A stretch of 64,000 nucleotides of DNA, taken from contig NC_080546.1 in assembly GCF_028640845.1 (NCBI RefSeq), positions 68,167,205-68,231,204 on the forward strand. The letters are read 5' to 3'. Below are positions 54,225 through 64,000 of the stretch, one piece after another. The position numbers were made by a program, and so were the translations under genes. The notes under the pieces are model-generated. The model was not told the DNA's origin and did not search any database. It saw only the letters and a program-made list of their open reading frames with translations. Positions within the stretch are counted from its first letter, which is position 1, and each line of letters opens with the position of its first letter. This DNA comes from Ahaetulla prasina (lineage: Eukaryota; Chordata; Lepidosauria; Squamata; Colubridae).

Positions 54225-54500
54225 GTTGTTAGTTGCAAAGTCATATTCGACCCATCGCAACCCCATAGACAATGTGCCTCCAGGCCTTCCCGTCCTCTAC
54301 CATCTTCTGGAGTCCATTTAAGCTCATGCCTACTGCTTCAGTGACTCCATCCAGCCACCTCATCCTCTGTCGTCCCCTTCTTTTACCCTCAATCGTTCCT
54401 AGCATTAGGCTCTTCTCTGGTGAGTCCTTCCTTCTCATGAGGTGGCCAAAGTATTTAAGTTTCATCTTCAGGATCTGACCTTCTAAAGAGCAATCAGGGT
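54225..54500 (-). mobile_element. Bov-B (RTE) LINE, 3' end
   Basis: The minus strand reads LKYFGHLMRRKDSPEKSLML, then GKRRGRQRMRWLDGVTEA, then LQKMVEDGKAWRHIVYGVA. This is the diagnostic C-terminus of Bov-B ORF2, followed by the Bov-B 3' tail at 54225-54260 (tcgacccatcgcaacc on the plus strand). The rest of the element is missing through 5' truncation. Bov-B has a well-known patchy distribution among squamates and ruminants that is explained by horizontal transfer. Confidence 0.85.
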
Positions 54501-54589
54501 TGATCTTGTTTCAAGTAGTTTTAATCATAAGTAAAAGAACCCCCAACAAGCCATCATTACTGGTATATATCTACATATGACAGGAACCA

Positions 54590-54975
54590 GAAGTACCTCA
54601 CAGGAGCAGCTGAAGGCAGCTCCTCGAGAGTCAGGGAATACATCTCAAACTAATCCTGTCAAGACTGCAGACGTGACCCTTGTAACATCTTCCCACTAAC
54701 CCTATAAGCATTACATAGATACATTAAAGCGATATAAAACACTGTTTTATTACTAAAACACTACAAACATCATGAAACATACAAAGTTCTGATGCAAGCA
54801 ACTGTAAAATCTTCCCTTCATATTCCCACACAACTATCACATATTAAAACATTATAAAACATTGCAAAAGAGTTCAAATTGTAAAAGGGAACAATATCAA
54901 CACTTGTACAAGTTGAGTCTGTTAGATTGTAAAAAAAAAATATCAACACTTTCTACAAGTTGACTCTCTCAGGTG
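54590..54975 (-). repeat. probable 3' LTR of Gypsy C
   Basis: The minus strand carries AATAAA at about 54751-54756, and the region lies directly downstream of the pol remnant. A near-duplicate of about 28 bases (atatcaacacttgtacaagt) at 54892 and 54941 marks the pol-side end. No second LTR copy is seen, so the ends are approximate. Confidence 0.5.
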
Positions 54976-57900
54976 GTCGAAACATCGGCAACTGCGAGTG
55001 ACGACTGGCCCTCTTGCACCAACTGGCTCTCTTTGCACTATGGGCTTCTCCGACCTCACTGGAACCGCTGGGCTCTTCTCACCTCTTACTGGAGTGTCCG
55101 GTGCTCGACTGCTATTGGATATACCCACTTCCTCCGAGCTCTTATCAACATCAGTCTGAGGCCCCATCCCTGTGCATTCCTCATTGTCCGTGGGTAAGTG
55201 TGGCATGTAATACCAGATACGTCTGACCTGTCCACAGGATATGTAAAATCTGGCCACTCAGCTACACGCAAGTCTACCTGATTGTGATGATACAAAGTTC
55301 CTTCAATGTCCACTAATTAGGAACATGGAGCCACTTTTAAGCAGCTAGCCATTTTCCAGCAACCTGTTCAATCTCCAGGCAGCGGTCTCATCTGAATCTG
55401 TTCCCTAATCTTCAATTCTGGCAGATCTCTAGCTGAGTTGTCATATCTTGCCTTGACCACCTGTCTCTTCAGCCGTAACTTTTCTGGAACCCCTTGTATC
55501 ACCGAGGGCTCAAGCAGCCTGTCAGCCACTAGTATGATGTCGTTAGTCACCTTGCCATCAATCTCTGTGCCGGACTACTGTCCATGCTCTCAGATGGGGT
55601 ATTTCTCCAATGTAGAATGGCTTTCCATGGGTCTTTACCTTCACTGTGAGCTTCCCTAAATAGATTCTTAGTGATTTTCACAGCTGATTCAGCTTTGCCC
55701 TTAGTTTGCAGATGAAGCAGTGAAGAGATCACATGCTCAAACTCCCACTCAGCGGCAGATTTCCTAAATTGTAAACTAGTAAACTGAGGACCATTATCTG
55801 AGATCACTTTATCTGGTTGGCCATAACGTGCAAACTGCGTCTTGCATCTCTTAATGGTAGTCTCAGCTGAACAGTCCGTGAGGACTTTGATTTCCCAAAA
55901 GTCAGAATAATGATCAACTGATATTAGATACTCTTTTCCTGCATAGTTGAACAAATCCATACTAACAATCTGCCAAGGACGTGATGGTCTCTCGTGTAAC
56001 ATCATGGTTTCTCTTTGTTGCAGATGTGCATATTCATTGCAGGTGGAACAATTGCTAACAAAGTCCTTGATTTTGCCCTGCATGTTGGGCCAGTAAAGTG
56101 TGTCACAGTCTTGTCTATAGCATGCCTCTCCGCCAATATGGCTCGAGTGTATGCACAATAATATTTCTGCTCTCATTGACCTAGGCACTAAGACTCTTGG
56201 GCCCTTATACAAGACCCCGTTTTGTACGGTGATCTCATCTCTGAAAGACCTAGCTATTGCCGGAACTGCCTTCTTCTCATCTGGCCACCCACTCATAATG
56301 ATATCCTTCAGTACCTGTAAAGCTACATCACTACCTGTGTCCTGCCTAAGCTGACATAGCCAGTGATTTGTTTCATTAAGCTAGTCTGCTTGGTTAACTT
56401 CAGCAAAAAATGTTCCTGTTGCAACCGGCAGACCATCTGATGCTCATGTTCTCCTCCCAAGTGTCTCCTGATCTAACATAGCCCTACTCAGGGTATCACT
56501 AATATACATTTCACATCCTGGCTTGTAGACAACATTAAGGTTGTAATTCTGCAGCCAACTAAGCATCATGCTCTGCAGCCATTTGGGAGCGCACAAAAGG
56601 GGCTTCCTGAATATGGCTATTAGCAGCTTGTGATCAGTTTTGGCTGTGATTGTATCCCGGTCATAAAGATAATGATGGAAACATTGGCAGACAAATACAA
56701 TACTTAAGCATTCTTTTTCAATTTGAGCATAGTTCAACTCGGCAGGAGAGAGCGCTCTAGACGCATATGCAACCAGCTGACCTTCTTGCAATAGGCAACA
56801 TCGTAGGCCATTTTTGCTCGAGTCATTTTGGATGGTAACAGTCTTTGTAACATCGTAATAGTGACCAAGCGTTTTATCTTCTGTACTGCCTGCTCATGCT
56901 TGGGGAGCCAATGCCAAACTGCATCTTTGTCCAGAAGGTGTCTCAATGGCTGACATACCTCCAATAGATGCGGCAGAAATTTTTCTAAATAGGTAACAAA
57001 TCCAATACATCTCTTCACTGATTTAACATCAACAGGTGGTGGCATTTCCACAATGGTTCTAATCTTATCTGGATCAGCTTTTAAATCTCATGAGGACAAA
57101 ATATGCCCATGGAAGCGAACTTCGTGCACCTTAAATTGCAACTTCTTTACACTGAACCATAACCTCACCTGCCTACACCGATCTAATAGTGCTGTTAGCT
57201 TCTCATCATGATCATGCTCAGCTTCTTCATCTGTTTCACCACAGCCAACTATAAGAATGTCATCAGCTATTGGCTCAATTCCATCGAGCCCACTCAGTAA
57301 TTCATGCTGTTTTCGTTGATACACCTCTGGTGATACCAAAACTTTAAAGGGTAATTTAAGCTATCTCTTTCTATCCCATGGGATCCAGAACATAGTCATG
57401 TAGCTACTCATTTCATCCAGTTTGCACTGTAAGAAGGCGTCTCTAGTGTCAACAAGCATAAAAACCCATGCTTTGAGTAGCTTGTGCAAAACATCATCAA
57501 GCGTTGGCATTAAATAATGTGACTGCTTCAGGGCCATATTCAGAAACTTGGGATCAATGCAAATTCTAATCTTCTCCAGCCTCCTAATAACAACCATATT
57601 GCTTATCCAGTCAGTGGGCTCAGTTACTGACAAAATATGTCCTTCCGCCTCGTACTTATCCAGTTGTGCTTTAACCTGCTGCTTAATAGCTGTAAGCACA
57701 TTGTGTGGTGCATTTTGTACTGGGGAAATAGTAGGGTCAAGTTCAAAATGAACCTCTCCTGGGACAGATACTATGGGGCCCTCAAACACTTCCTGGTATA
57801 CTTGGAGGATTTGCTGTTTTGTCAATGCCCCCACCAGAGATATAGGGGGGTGACTCACAACATTGTGTAGCTCGGGCAGAATGGTAAACTGCATCAACCC

Positions 57901-58105
57901 CAAGCACTCACATGTTGATCCTGACAATAATGGTTTCTGATCAGTTTCCATAATCTCAAATTCAAGTTTATAAATATCCCCACGTATGCTGCATTCTGTT
58001 TGAAATAGGCCCAGTGAGTTCATTAATTCTCCTGAATATAACTTCAGTTTAGTACTGCTAGGCTGAAGAAGTATCTCGGGTGCCAGTTTCATTTTGTCCT
58101 TTAAG
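54976..58105 (-). pseudogene. Gypsy C (Mag-like) pol: protease end, RT, RNase H, integrase
   Basis: Minus-strand pieces in order: 58092-57361 (end of protease, then RT fingers with HFELDPTISPVQNAPHNV, WISNMVVIRR, LMPTLDDVLHKL), 57339-57088 (active site IADDILIVG and LQFKVHEVRFHGHIL), 57051-56734 (VKRCIGFVTYLEKFLPHL), 56791-56444 (RNase H: VAYASRALSPAELNYAQIEK, TAKTDHKLL) and 56296-55547 (integrase: HSSHIGG...C...C, SMDLFNYAGKEYLI, KVISDNGPQFTSLQF, KGKAESAVKITKNLF with Asp, Asp, Glu present). Remaining pol lies to 54976. Frameshifts separate parts, but catalytic residues persist. The gag and pol style is that of the Mag/SURL branch, and no chromodomain is seen. Confidence 0.85.
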
Positions 58106-58583
58106 AATAATAATAATAATAATAATAATATTTTAATTTGTATACCGCCCTTCTCCCGAAGGACTCAGGGCGGTGAACAGGCAGATAAAATATAAATACA
58201 CACAATAATTAAAAACATCCCTTAAAAAACTAATTTAAATGCCCAAAATGTTAAAAAACGTACTCCCCCGTAAAATCACAAAATTTTAAAAACCCATCCA
58301 ATAAAAATAAAAATCAGGCTAGTCCAGCCATACGAAATAAATAAGTTTTAAGTTCGCGGCGAAAGGTCCTAAGGTCAGGTAATTGTCGAAGTCCGAGGGG
58401 AAGTTCGTTCCACAGGGTCGGAGCTCCCACAGAGAAGGCCCTCCCCCTGGGGGCCGCCAGTCGACACTGTTTGGCTGACGGCACCCTGAGGAGTCCCTCT
58501 CTGTGGGAGCGTACCGGACGATGGGAGATAGAAGCCGGCAGTAGACGGTCCCGTAGATAGCCCGGTCCTAAGCCATTTAGACT
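58106..58583 (-). mobile_element. L2 LINE 3' end inserted in Gypsy C protease
   Basis: On the minus strand the frame runs from LDSGATCDVMSL of the Gypsy protease straight into NGLGPGYLRDRLLP, HRPVRSHREGLLRV and SVGAPTLWNELPLGL of L2, ending at 58314. The L2 tail (plus-strand view: accgcccttctcccgaagga, preceded by an (aat)n run at 58106-58131) completes it. The Gypsy text continues beyond the tail with KMKLAPEILLQ. Confidence 0.85.
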
Positions 58584-59380
58584 CATAACATCACAGGTTG
58601 CACCTGAGTCCAGCTGGCAGGGTTGAATTATGTTGTTAAACCTGAGATTCACAAACCATTTCTTGCCCTTGGAGTGTATTGCGCCGAAACATTCTTTTCT
58701 ATAAACCACATCAGTGATAAACAAGGATGCATTCTCTAAGTCTGACATTTGCTCAATTGTATGCAGCTTCCTCACTTCCCTTTTCCATGCCTGACACACT
58801 CCTGCAAAGTGATTTAGCCTCCCCCAGGCTCTGCAGATTTTCTCATATGCAGGGCACTCCTCTCTCTCTGGTATATGCAGATTGCCACAATATTTGCATG
58901 CTACTTGATTGTTTACAGATGAATTATAAAACTGTCTTTTATGCTGGTATTTGTATTGATGATTCATCATACTTGGATGTTGTTTAGAGACTGTATTAAC
59001 ACAATCCTTACCCCACTCTAGGACTCAGCCATTTGTCAGTAAGTTCTATAGTCTGACACATCTCAATTGCTGCTTGTAGGCTTAAATTATGCTCCCTCAA
59101 GAGGTGGCAGCTTGTGCTTTCACTAGTAATGCCCAGAACTATTTTGTCCCGAATGAGCTCATCCCTTAAGGGGCCAAAGTTACAACTGGCAGCTTTTTCC
59201 TTTAAACGTGTGACAAAATTATCTATCGTTTCACCTTTTTCTTGCTTGCAGCTGCCAAATATGTATCTTTCAAAAATAACATTTTTGAGAGGTCTGAAAT
59301 AAAACTCTAAAGCGTCTAGAATAACTCTGGTATCTCTTTCTTGCTCCACAGAAAGGGTTAAATTGTGTCTAGATATGGAG
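58584..59380 (-). pseudogene. Gypsy C gag and protease start
   Basis: Coding order: capsid part 59388-59008 (LDALEFYFRPLKNVIFERYI, EKGETIDNFVTRLKEKAAS, LIRDKIVLGITSES, AAIEMCQTIELTDKW) and 58970-58584 with two cysteine motifs (CKYCGNLHIPEREECP and CRAWGRLNHFAGVC, the first Cys-X2-Cys type, the second missing one Cys) and the protease active site LDSGATCDVM. The start of gag is missing because the region joins directly to a CR1 LINE at about 59380. Confidence 0.82.
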
Positions 59381-61555
59381 TCTGTCAAGATCTTTCTGTA
59401 TCTTGAGCCTATCTTCTGGAGTGTTGGCTATTCCTGCCAGCTTGGTGTCATCTGCAAATTTGATGAGTTCTCCATCTATCCCCTCAACCAAGTCATTGAT
59501 GAAGATGTTGAAGAGTACTGGGCCTAAAACAGAGCCTTGGGGTACTCCACTGCATACTTCCCTCCATGTGGATGTAGTTCCGTTGAGGACTACACGTTGA
59601 GTGCGGTTGGTCAGCCACTTACGAATCCATCTGGTGGTGGTGCTGTCAAACCCACATTTTTCTACTTTATCTAGTAGTAGGTTATGGTCTACTTTATCAA
59701 ATGCTTTACTGAAGTCCAAGTAAATTATATCAACAGCATTCCTCTGGTCTACTAATTTTGTCATTTTGTCAAAGAATGCGATAAGATTAGTCTGGCATGA
59801 TCTGTTTTTGACAAACCCATGTTGGCTTTTGGTTATTACTTTGTTTGCTTCTAGGTGTTCGGCGATTTGTTGCTTGATTATCTTTTCCAGAATCTTCCCC
59901 GGTATTGAGGTCAGACTGATAGGTCTGTAGTTTCCTGGATCTGTTTTTTTTCCTTTTTTGAAGATGGGAACTACATCAGCTCTTTTCCAGTCCTCTGGCA
60001 GCTCCCCTGTGCTCCAGGATCTTTGAAAGATATAGTTCAGTGGTTCTGAGATCACGTCTGCCAGTTCCTTCAGAACCTTGGGGTGTAATCCATCCGGTCC
60101 TAGTGATTTGAACTAGTCTAGGGTAGACAGGTGTTCACTTACCATTTTCTTCCCTATTTTAACTTGTGTTTCTAATCTGTTTTTTGTAGTGCTGTTTTTG
60201 ATAGGTTGGATTGTTTTTTCCTTTTGTGTAAAGACAGATGCAAAATATGAGTTAAGTAGATCTGCTTTCTCCGTGTTGCTTGTCATCTTCTTGCTACTTT
60301 CTCCCAGCAATGGGCCAATTGTTTCCTTGACTTTTTCTTGTTTTAACATGTTGGAAGAAGCTTTTTGTTATTTTTACTTTTGTCGCTAGCCTTTGTTCAT
60401 TGTGAGCCTTAGCTTTCCTCACTTCATCTTTACAGGCTCGGGCTGTTGCTGATATTCTGACTTAGTTATTTGCCCCTCTTTCCACTTTTTATATTTGTCC
60501 TTTTTGTCTTTCAATTTGTCAGATAGTTCTTTATGCATCCATGCTGGTTTCTTTTGAGATCTACTATTTTTCTTCTTCATTGGTATTGTGTTAGACTGTG
60601 CTTTTATAATCTCACTTTTCAAAATTTCCCAAGCTTCTTGAGTTGTTTTCCCCCTGAGGATTCTCATCCATTGAATCCTTCTCAAGATCTCTCTAAGTTT
60701 ATTGAAATTAGCTCTCTTAAAGTCCAAGACTCTAGTTTGACTTTGTTCTACTACTTGTATTTGCTTAATGTCGAATTCCAATATTGCGTGGTCACTTGCC
60801 CCCAAGGTTCCTGTAGCTTCAACACCTTCTATCATTTCATCTCTGTTAGTGAGAATTAAGTCCAATATAGCTGATCCCTTGTCGCCTTCTCTATTTTTGG
60901 GAAACAAAGTTGTCTGCTAGGTTTGTTAGGAACCTGTTGGATCTTCCACTTGGTGCAGAGTTTGTTTCCCAGTTGATGTCAGGGTAGTTAAAATCCCCAT
61001 TACTACTGTGATGTGCTTCCTACGTACCTTCGTTAGCTGAGTAGCAAACAGTTCATCTACTTCCTCTGTTTGGTTGGGTGGCCTATAGTATAGACCTATG
61101 GCAATATCGTTTTTCACCCCTTTTATATTGACCCAAATACATTCAAGATGATTTTCATCATTGTTGTGCTCTATTTCTGTAGAGATGTAGTTATTTCTTA
61201 TATATAGTGCAACTCCACCTCCTCTTTTATTTGGTCTATTTCTTTTAAATAATTTATATCCCTCTAGCTGTATGTTCCATTTGTCAGTTTCATCCCACCA
61301 AGTTTCCGTAATGGCAACAATATCATATCTACCCTCATTTACTTGGATTTCTAATTCACCCTGTTTATTCCTCATACTCTGTGCATTGGTGTATAGACAT
61401 TTGAGTCCATTTGGATTGATCTTGTGTTTACTGTCTACATAGCCTGTGTTGACTGCCCCTACTTTCTTGCCACCTGTTGGTTTAGTGCACATGGTACGGC
61501 ACTCACTGTTAAATGCTTGGTTTTGCTTGATAGCATGGTTGATAGTCTTACCCAT
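59381..61555 (-). pseudogene. CR1 ORF2: endonuclease and reverse transcriptase, 3' truncated
   Basis: Pieces: 61555-60926 (endonuclease: CLYTNAQSMRNKQGELE, AITETWWDETDKWNI, KRGGGVALYIRNNY, IGLYYRPPNQ), 60907-60419 (end of endonuclease with LGASDHAILEFDI, then a Lys-rich linker), 60349-60113, and 60055-59369 (RT with [57 protein letters not shown] and the active site [13 protein letters not shown]). The main frames are long and hold all expected motifs. Two or more frameshifts and the missing 3' end make it dead. Confidence 0.85.
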
Positions 61556-61650
61556 ACAGACATCTATGTTACATGCACTGATAACCCTTTTAGTTTTCGA
61601 TTGCTGGGGACAGAAATTTTCTATATCAGTTAATTCTCTGTCCCCACTGT

Positions 61651-62670
61651 TCAGTTTAAATGTTTATCCAGAAAATCTGTGAATGTATTGCTGAGTAACT
61701 CAGTCCCTTTCTTTGATGGATGCAATCCATCTCTTTTGTACAATTTTTCATTGGACCAGTTGCAGACATCATGACTAATAAAACCAAAGCCTTCCCTTTT
61801 ACACCACTCCTTTAGCCACACATTAAACTCCACTACACGCTGGCCTTTGCCTTTTTGTTCCTTATGTACTGGTAAAACCTCTGAAAAGTTAAGCCTACAA
61901 CCTATGCTGTTAAGTTCATACCTTAAGCTCTGGAAATCATTCTGCACAGAAAGCACATCCTTTTGGGACAGATCATTTGTGCCAAGATGTATAATAGCAT
62001 CAACATCAGAATCCTTACTGGCATTCTTGACTATCTTAAGAATACGCCTCTTGTCTCTGCTGGCAGTAGCACCAGGTAGACACCTGACCTCTTTCAAAAC
62101 CTCCATATCCTTTCCTAAATTTACATCCCTTACAATTGAATCACCAATCAGAAGGTGGCTTCTCTTTTTGGATACCGTGCTCTTCTTGTGTGACCGATCT
62201 GTAATACTTGATACACACTTTTCCAAAGTAGGTTCACACTTTTCCAAAGTAAGTTCTTCATCTTGAACCATAATCCCTTGATTGTTTGAGTTATCAGTAT
62301 CACAACTACCTTGATCTGTCACTTTAGTGTTCCTATTTAGGTCAGCAAGGGCACTATATCTGTTATACTGGGATACTGTAAAAGCTTTGTGTTTATGATT
62401 CACAGCTCTCACCCTGCCAGATCCCACGGTTGTCCATACAGCCCTTTTCCTGCAGGATCTTTGTGGTAGAGGGAGCTGATGGCTCAGCAGCTGGAATGGC
62501 TGAATTGGGTACCTAATTTCTGCTTGGAGAGCATAGATTAGAGATTCTAGATATGTAATCTGTCCACGTAGACTGCTAATTTGTTTACAAAGAGGACAGT
62601 ACCCAAATTTAAAAAGGATACTGCGAAAGACAGCTGCAAAACAAGTATTGCACTGAACTAAGCCAGTCAT
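61651..62670 (-). CDS. CR1 ORF1 protein with zinc finger and SGNH esterase domain
   Basis: This is an intact 339-residue frame. Residues 8-30 hold a paired cysteine motif (CNTC...CPLC, CX2C-X15-CX2C). A helical segment (about residues 33-50) follows. From about residue 170 an SGNH-hydrolase domain is visible: LLIGDSIVRDV with the catalytic Ser, IIHLGTNDLSQKD with the GTND block, and LYKRDGLHPSKKG with the Asp-x-x-His pair. Such esterase ORF1 proteins are established for CR1-group LINEs, and the domain binds RNA-protein or membranes in ways not settled. The frame ends at 61651, 96 bases before the ORF2 ATG. Confidence 0.9.
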   Translation of the reverse strand: MTGLVQCNTCFAAVFRSILFKFGYCPLCKQISSLRGQITYLESLIYALQAEIRYPIQPFQLLSHQLPLPQRSCRKRAVWTTVGSGRVRAVNHKHKAFTVSQYNRYSALADLNRNTKVTDQGSCDTDNSNNQGIMVQDEELTLEKCEPTLEKCVSSITDRSHKKSTVSKKRSHLLIGDSIVRDVNLGKDMEVLKEVRCLPGATASRDKRRILKIVKNASKDSDVDAIIHLGTNDLSQKDVLSVQNDFQSLRYELNSIGCRLNFSEVLPVHKEQKGKGQRVVEFNVWLKEWCKREGFGFISHDVCNWSNEKLYKRDGLHPSKKGTELLSNTFTDFLDKHLN

Positions 62671-62945
62671 TTTGAATAGAATAAAATCACAATCTCAAGT
62701 GGACCAACCCTGAATATATTGTTGCTATCTTTGATTTATAGTGATTAGATTAGATTCGCGCGCCGTTAGGCGCGCGGGTTGTGAAAATGAGAAAGAAATG
62801 CAGACAATTTTCCACCCCCACTTCTCCTTAAAGCAGCAACTCAACTCACGTGCTTTTCTGAAGCAAATCAGGAAGAAAAAAAAAAAAACGTCGCAGCTTA
62901 AACTGCTGCTGACTTCTCATCCAAGCCTGTAGTTTCATTTCATTT

Positions 62946-64000
62946 GCGGACGGCACCCTGAGAAGTCCCTCTCTGTGAGAGCGTACGGGTCGGTGGGAGG
63001 CATATGGTAACAGTAGGCGGTCCCGTAAGTACCCAGGCCCTAAGCCATGGAGCACTTTAAAGGTCATAACCAAAACCTTAAAGTGCACCCGAAAAGCGAC
63101 AGGTAGCCAGTGCAGCCTGCGCAGGAGGGGTGTTACGTGGGAGGTACGAGATCCTCCCTCTATCACCCGCGCAGCTGCATTCTGGACTAGCTGAAGCCTT
63201 CGGGTGCACCTTAAGGGGAGCCCCATGTAGAGAGCATTACAATAATCCAAGCGAGAGGTAACGAGTGCATGAGTGACTGTGCACAAGGCATCCCGATCAA
63301 GGAAGGGGCGCAACTGCCGAACCAGACGGACCTGGTGGAAGGCCCCCCTGGAGACGGCCGTCAAATGGTCTTCAAACGACAGCCGCTCATCCAGGAGGAC
63401 ACCTAAGTTGCGCACCCTATCCTTTGGGGCCAATAACTCGCCTCCAACAGTCAGCTGCAGCTGCAGCTGACTGAATCGAGATGCCGCATCCACAGCCACT
63501 CCGTCTTGGAGGATTGAGCTTGAGCCTGTTTCTCCCCATCCAGACCCGTGACGGCTTCCAAGCACCGGGATAGCACTCGACAACTTCATTGGGGTGACCT
63601 GGTGGAGAAGTATACAGCTGAGTGTCATCAGCGTACTGATGGTACTTCACCCCGAAGCCACTGATGATCTCACCCAACGGCTTCATGTAGATGTTGAACA
63701 GAAGGCGAGAGAATCGACCCCGCGGCACCCACAAGTGAGGGCCTCGCGGCCCACCTCTGCCCCTGTCAACACCGTCTGCGACGGTCGGAGAGATAGAGGT
63801 GAACCACCGATAAACGGTGCCTCCACTCCCAATCCCCCAGCCGGCGCAGCAAGATACCATGGTCGATGGTATCAAAAGCCGCTGAGAGGTCTAATAGGAC
63901 CAGGGCAGAGGAATAACCCCTGTCCCTGGCCCTCCAGAGATCATCCACCAATGCGACCAAAGCTGTCTCCGTGCTGTAACCGGGTCGGAAGCCGGACTGG
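62946..64000 (-). pseudogene. L2 LINE ORF2 fragment, running off the right edge
   Basis: Minus-strand pieces: 63960-63766 ([20 protein letters not shown]), 63875-63417 ([46 protein letters not shown]) and 63628-62946 (GSSSILQDGVAVDA, FEDHLTAVSRGAFHQVRLV, LQLVQNAAARVIEGGS, LHWLPVAFRVHFKVL). The text stops at RVPSA (about 62945), where other L2 copies continue with KQCRLAAPRG. The 3' end is therefore missing and CR1 sequence begins there. Frame changes are frequent. Confidence 0.85.

Larger units (their letters stand above)
59381..62945 (-). mobile_element. CR1 LINE with ORF1 and most of ORF2, lacking its 3' end
   Basis: The minus strand has a 5' UTR (about 62945-62671), ORF1 (62670-61651) and ORF2 from 61555 to the RT. 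It stops in the RT at about 59381 (QKDLDRL) and joins Gypsy C gag. LINE insertions normally lose the 5' end, so a copy that keeps its 5' end and lacks the 3' end points to a later deletion or recombination. The [12 protein letters not shown] motif places it in the CR1 clade, not L2. Confidence 0.85.

Noticed and set aside
61651..62670. SGNH hydrolase domain taken as a host lipase or acetylhydrolase gene
   Set aside because: It is followed by a LINE endonuclease and RT in the same orientation and has the CR1-type cysteine motif, so it is CR1 ORF1.

Overview
ORGANISM AND OVERALL PICTURE. This is nuclear DNA of a vertebrate, almost certainly a squamate reptile and more likely a snake than a lizard. 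The reasons are the joint presence of L1, L2, CR1 and Bov-B LINEs, Penelope-like elements, Bov-B-tailed SINEs and several Ty3/Gypsy families, together with host exons that split at vertebrate splice sites. There is no prokaryotic gene, CRISPR array, operon or rRNA/tRNA gene. Most long reading frames are remains of transposons.

HOST GENE. Two coding exons, a probable non-coding first exon and the CpG-rich promoter of one gene lie on the minus strand at about 45.6-51.4 kb. The predicted peptide (signal peptide, then a mature N-terminus containing [15 protein letters not shown] and [14 protein letters not shown]) identifies GABRA2, the alpha-2 subunit of the GABA-A receptor. I found no next exon, so the first 45.5 kb appears to be one giant intron (intron 3) filled with transposons. 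The right-hand 12 kb is the upstream flank.

LAYOUT. 1-27.2 kb: an old minus-strand full-length L1 (family B) broken into six pieces by later insertions. These are a Penelope-like element with a GIY-YIG endonuclease, a 5'-truncated plus-strand L1 that itself contains a full-length L1 (with 18-bp target duplications at both levels), a second full-length family-B L1, an L2 LINE and an L1 3' tail. 27.2-30.5 kb: a small TA-flanked inverted-repeat DNA transposon split by an L1, which holds another L1, which holds a SINE. 30.5-32.7 kb: a partial Ty3/Gypsy element. 32.9-37.1 kb: mostly quiet intron with two SINEs and a MITE. 37.2-44.6 kb: a complete but dead Ty3/Gypsy chromovirus with two LTRs and a 5-bp target duplication, interrupted by an L2 and by a hAT-like MITE. 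44.6-51.4 kb: GABRA2 5' end. 51.4-54.2 kb: unremarkable upstream DNA. 54.2-64 kb: a Bov-B LINE tail, a Mag-like Gypsy element interrupted by an L2 tail, a CR1 LINE with an esterase-type ORF1, and an L2 LINE running off the right edge.

HOW IT FITS TOGETHER. The genes do not form a pathway. The window records serial insertion, and the target-site duplications let most insertions be ordered in time. The most interesting items are the four-level L1 nests, the hammerhead-like motif next to the Penelope GIY-YIG endonuclease, the perfect hairpin and inverted-repeat junctions at 1.0-2.4 kb, the CREB-type site at the L1 5' end, the LINE/SINE shared tails, and the GABRA2 promoter with unstable-looking triplet repeats. 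I did not find evidence for a wholly new biological system.
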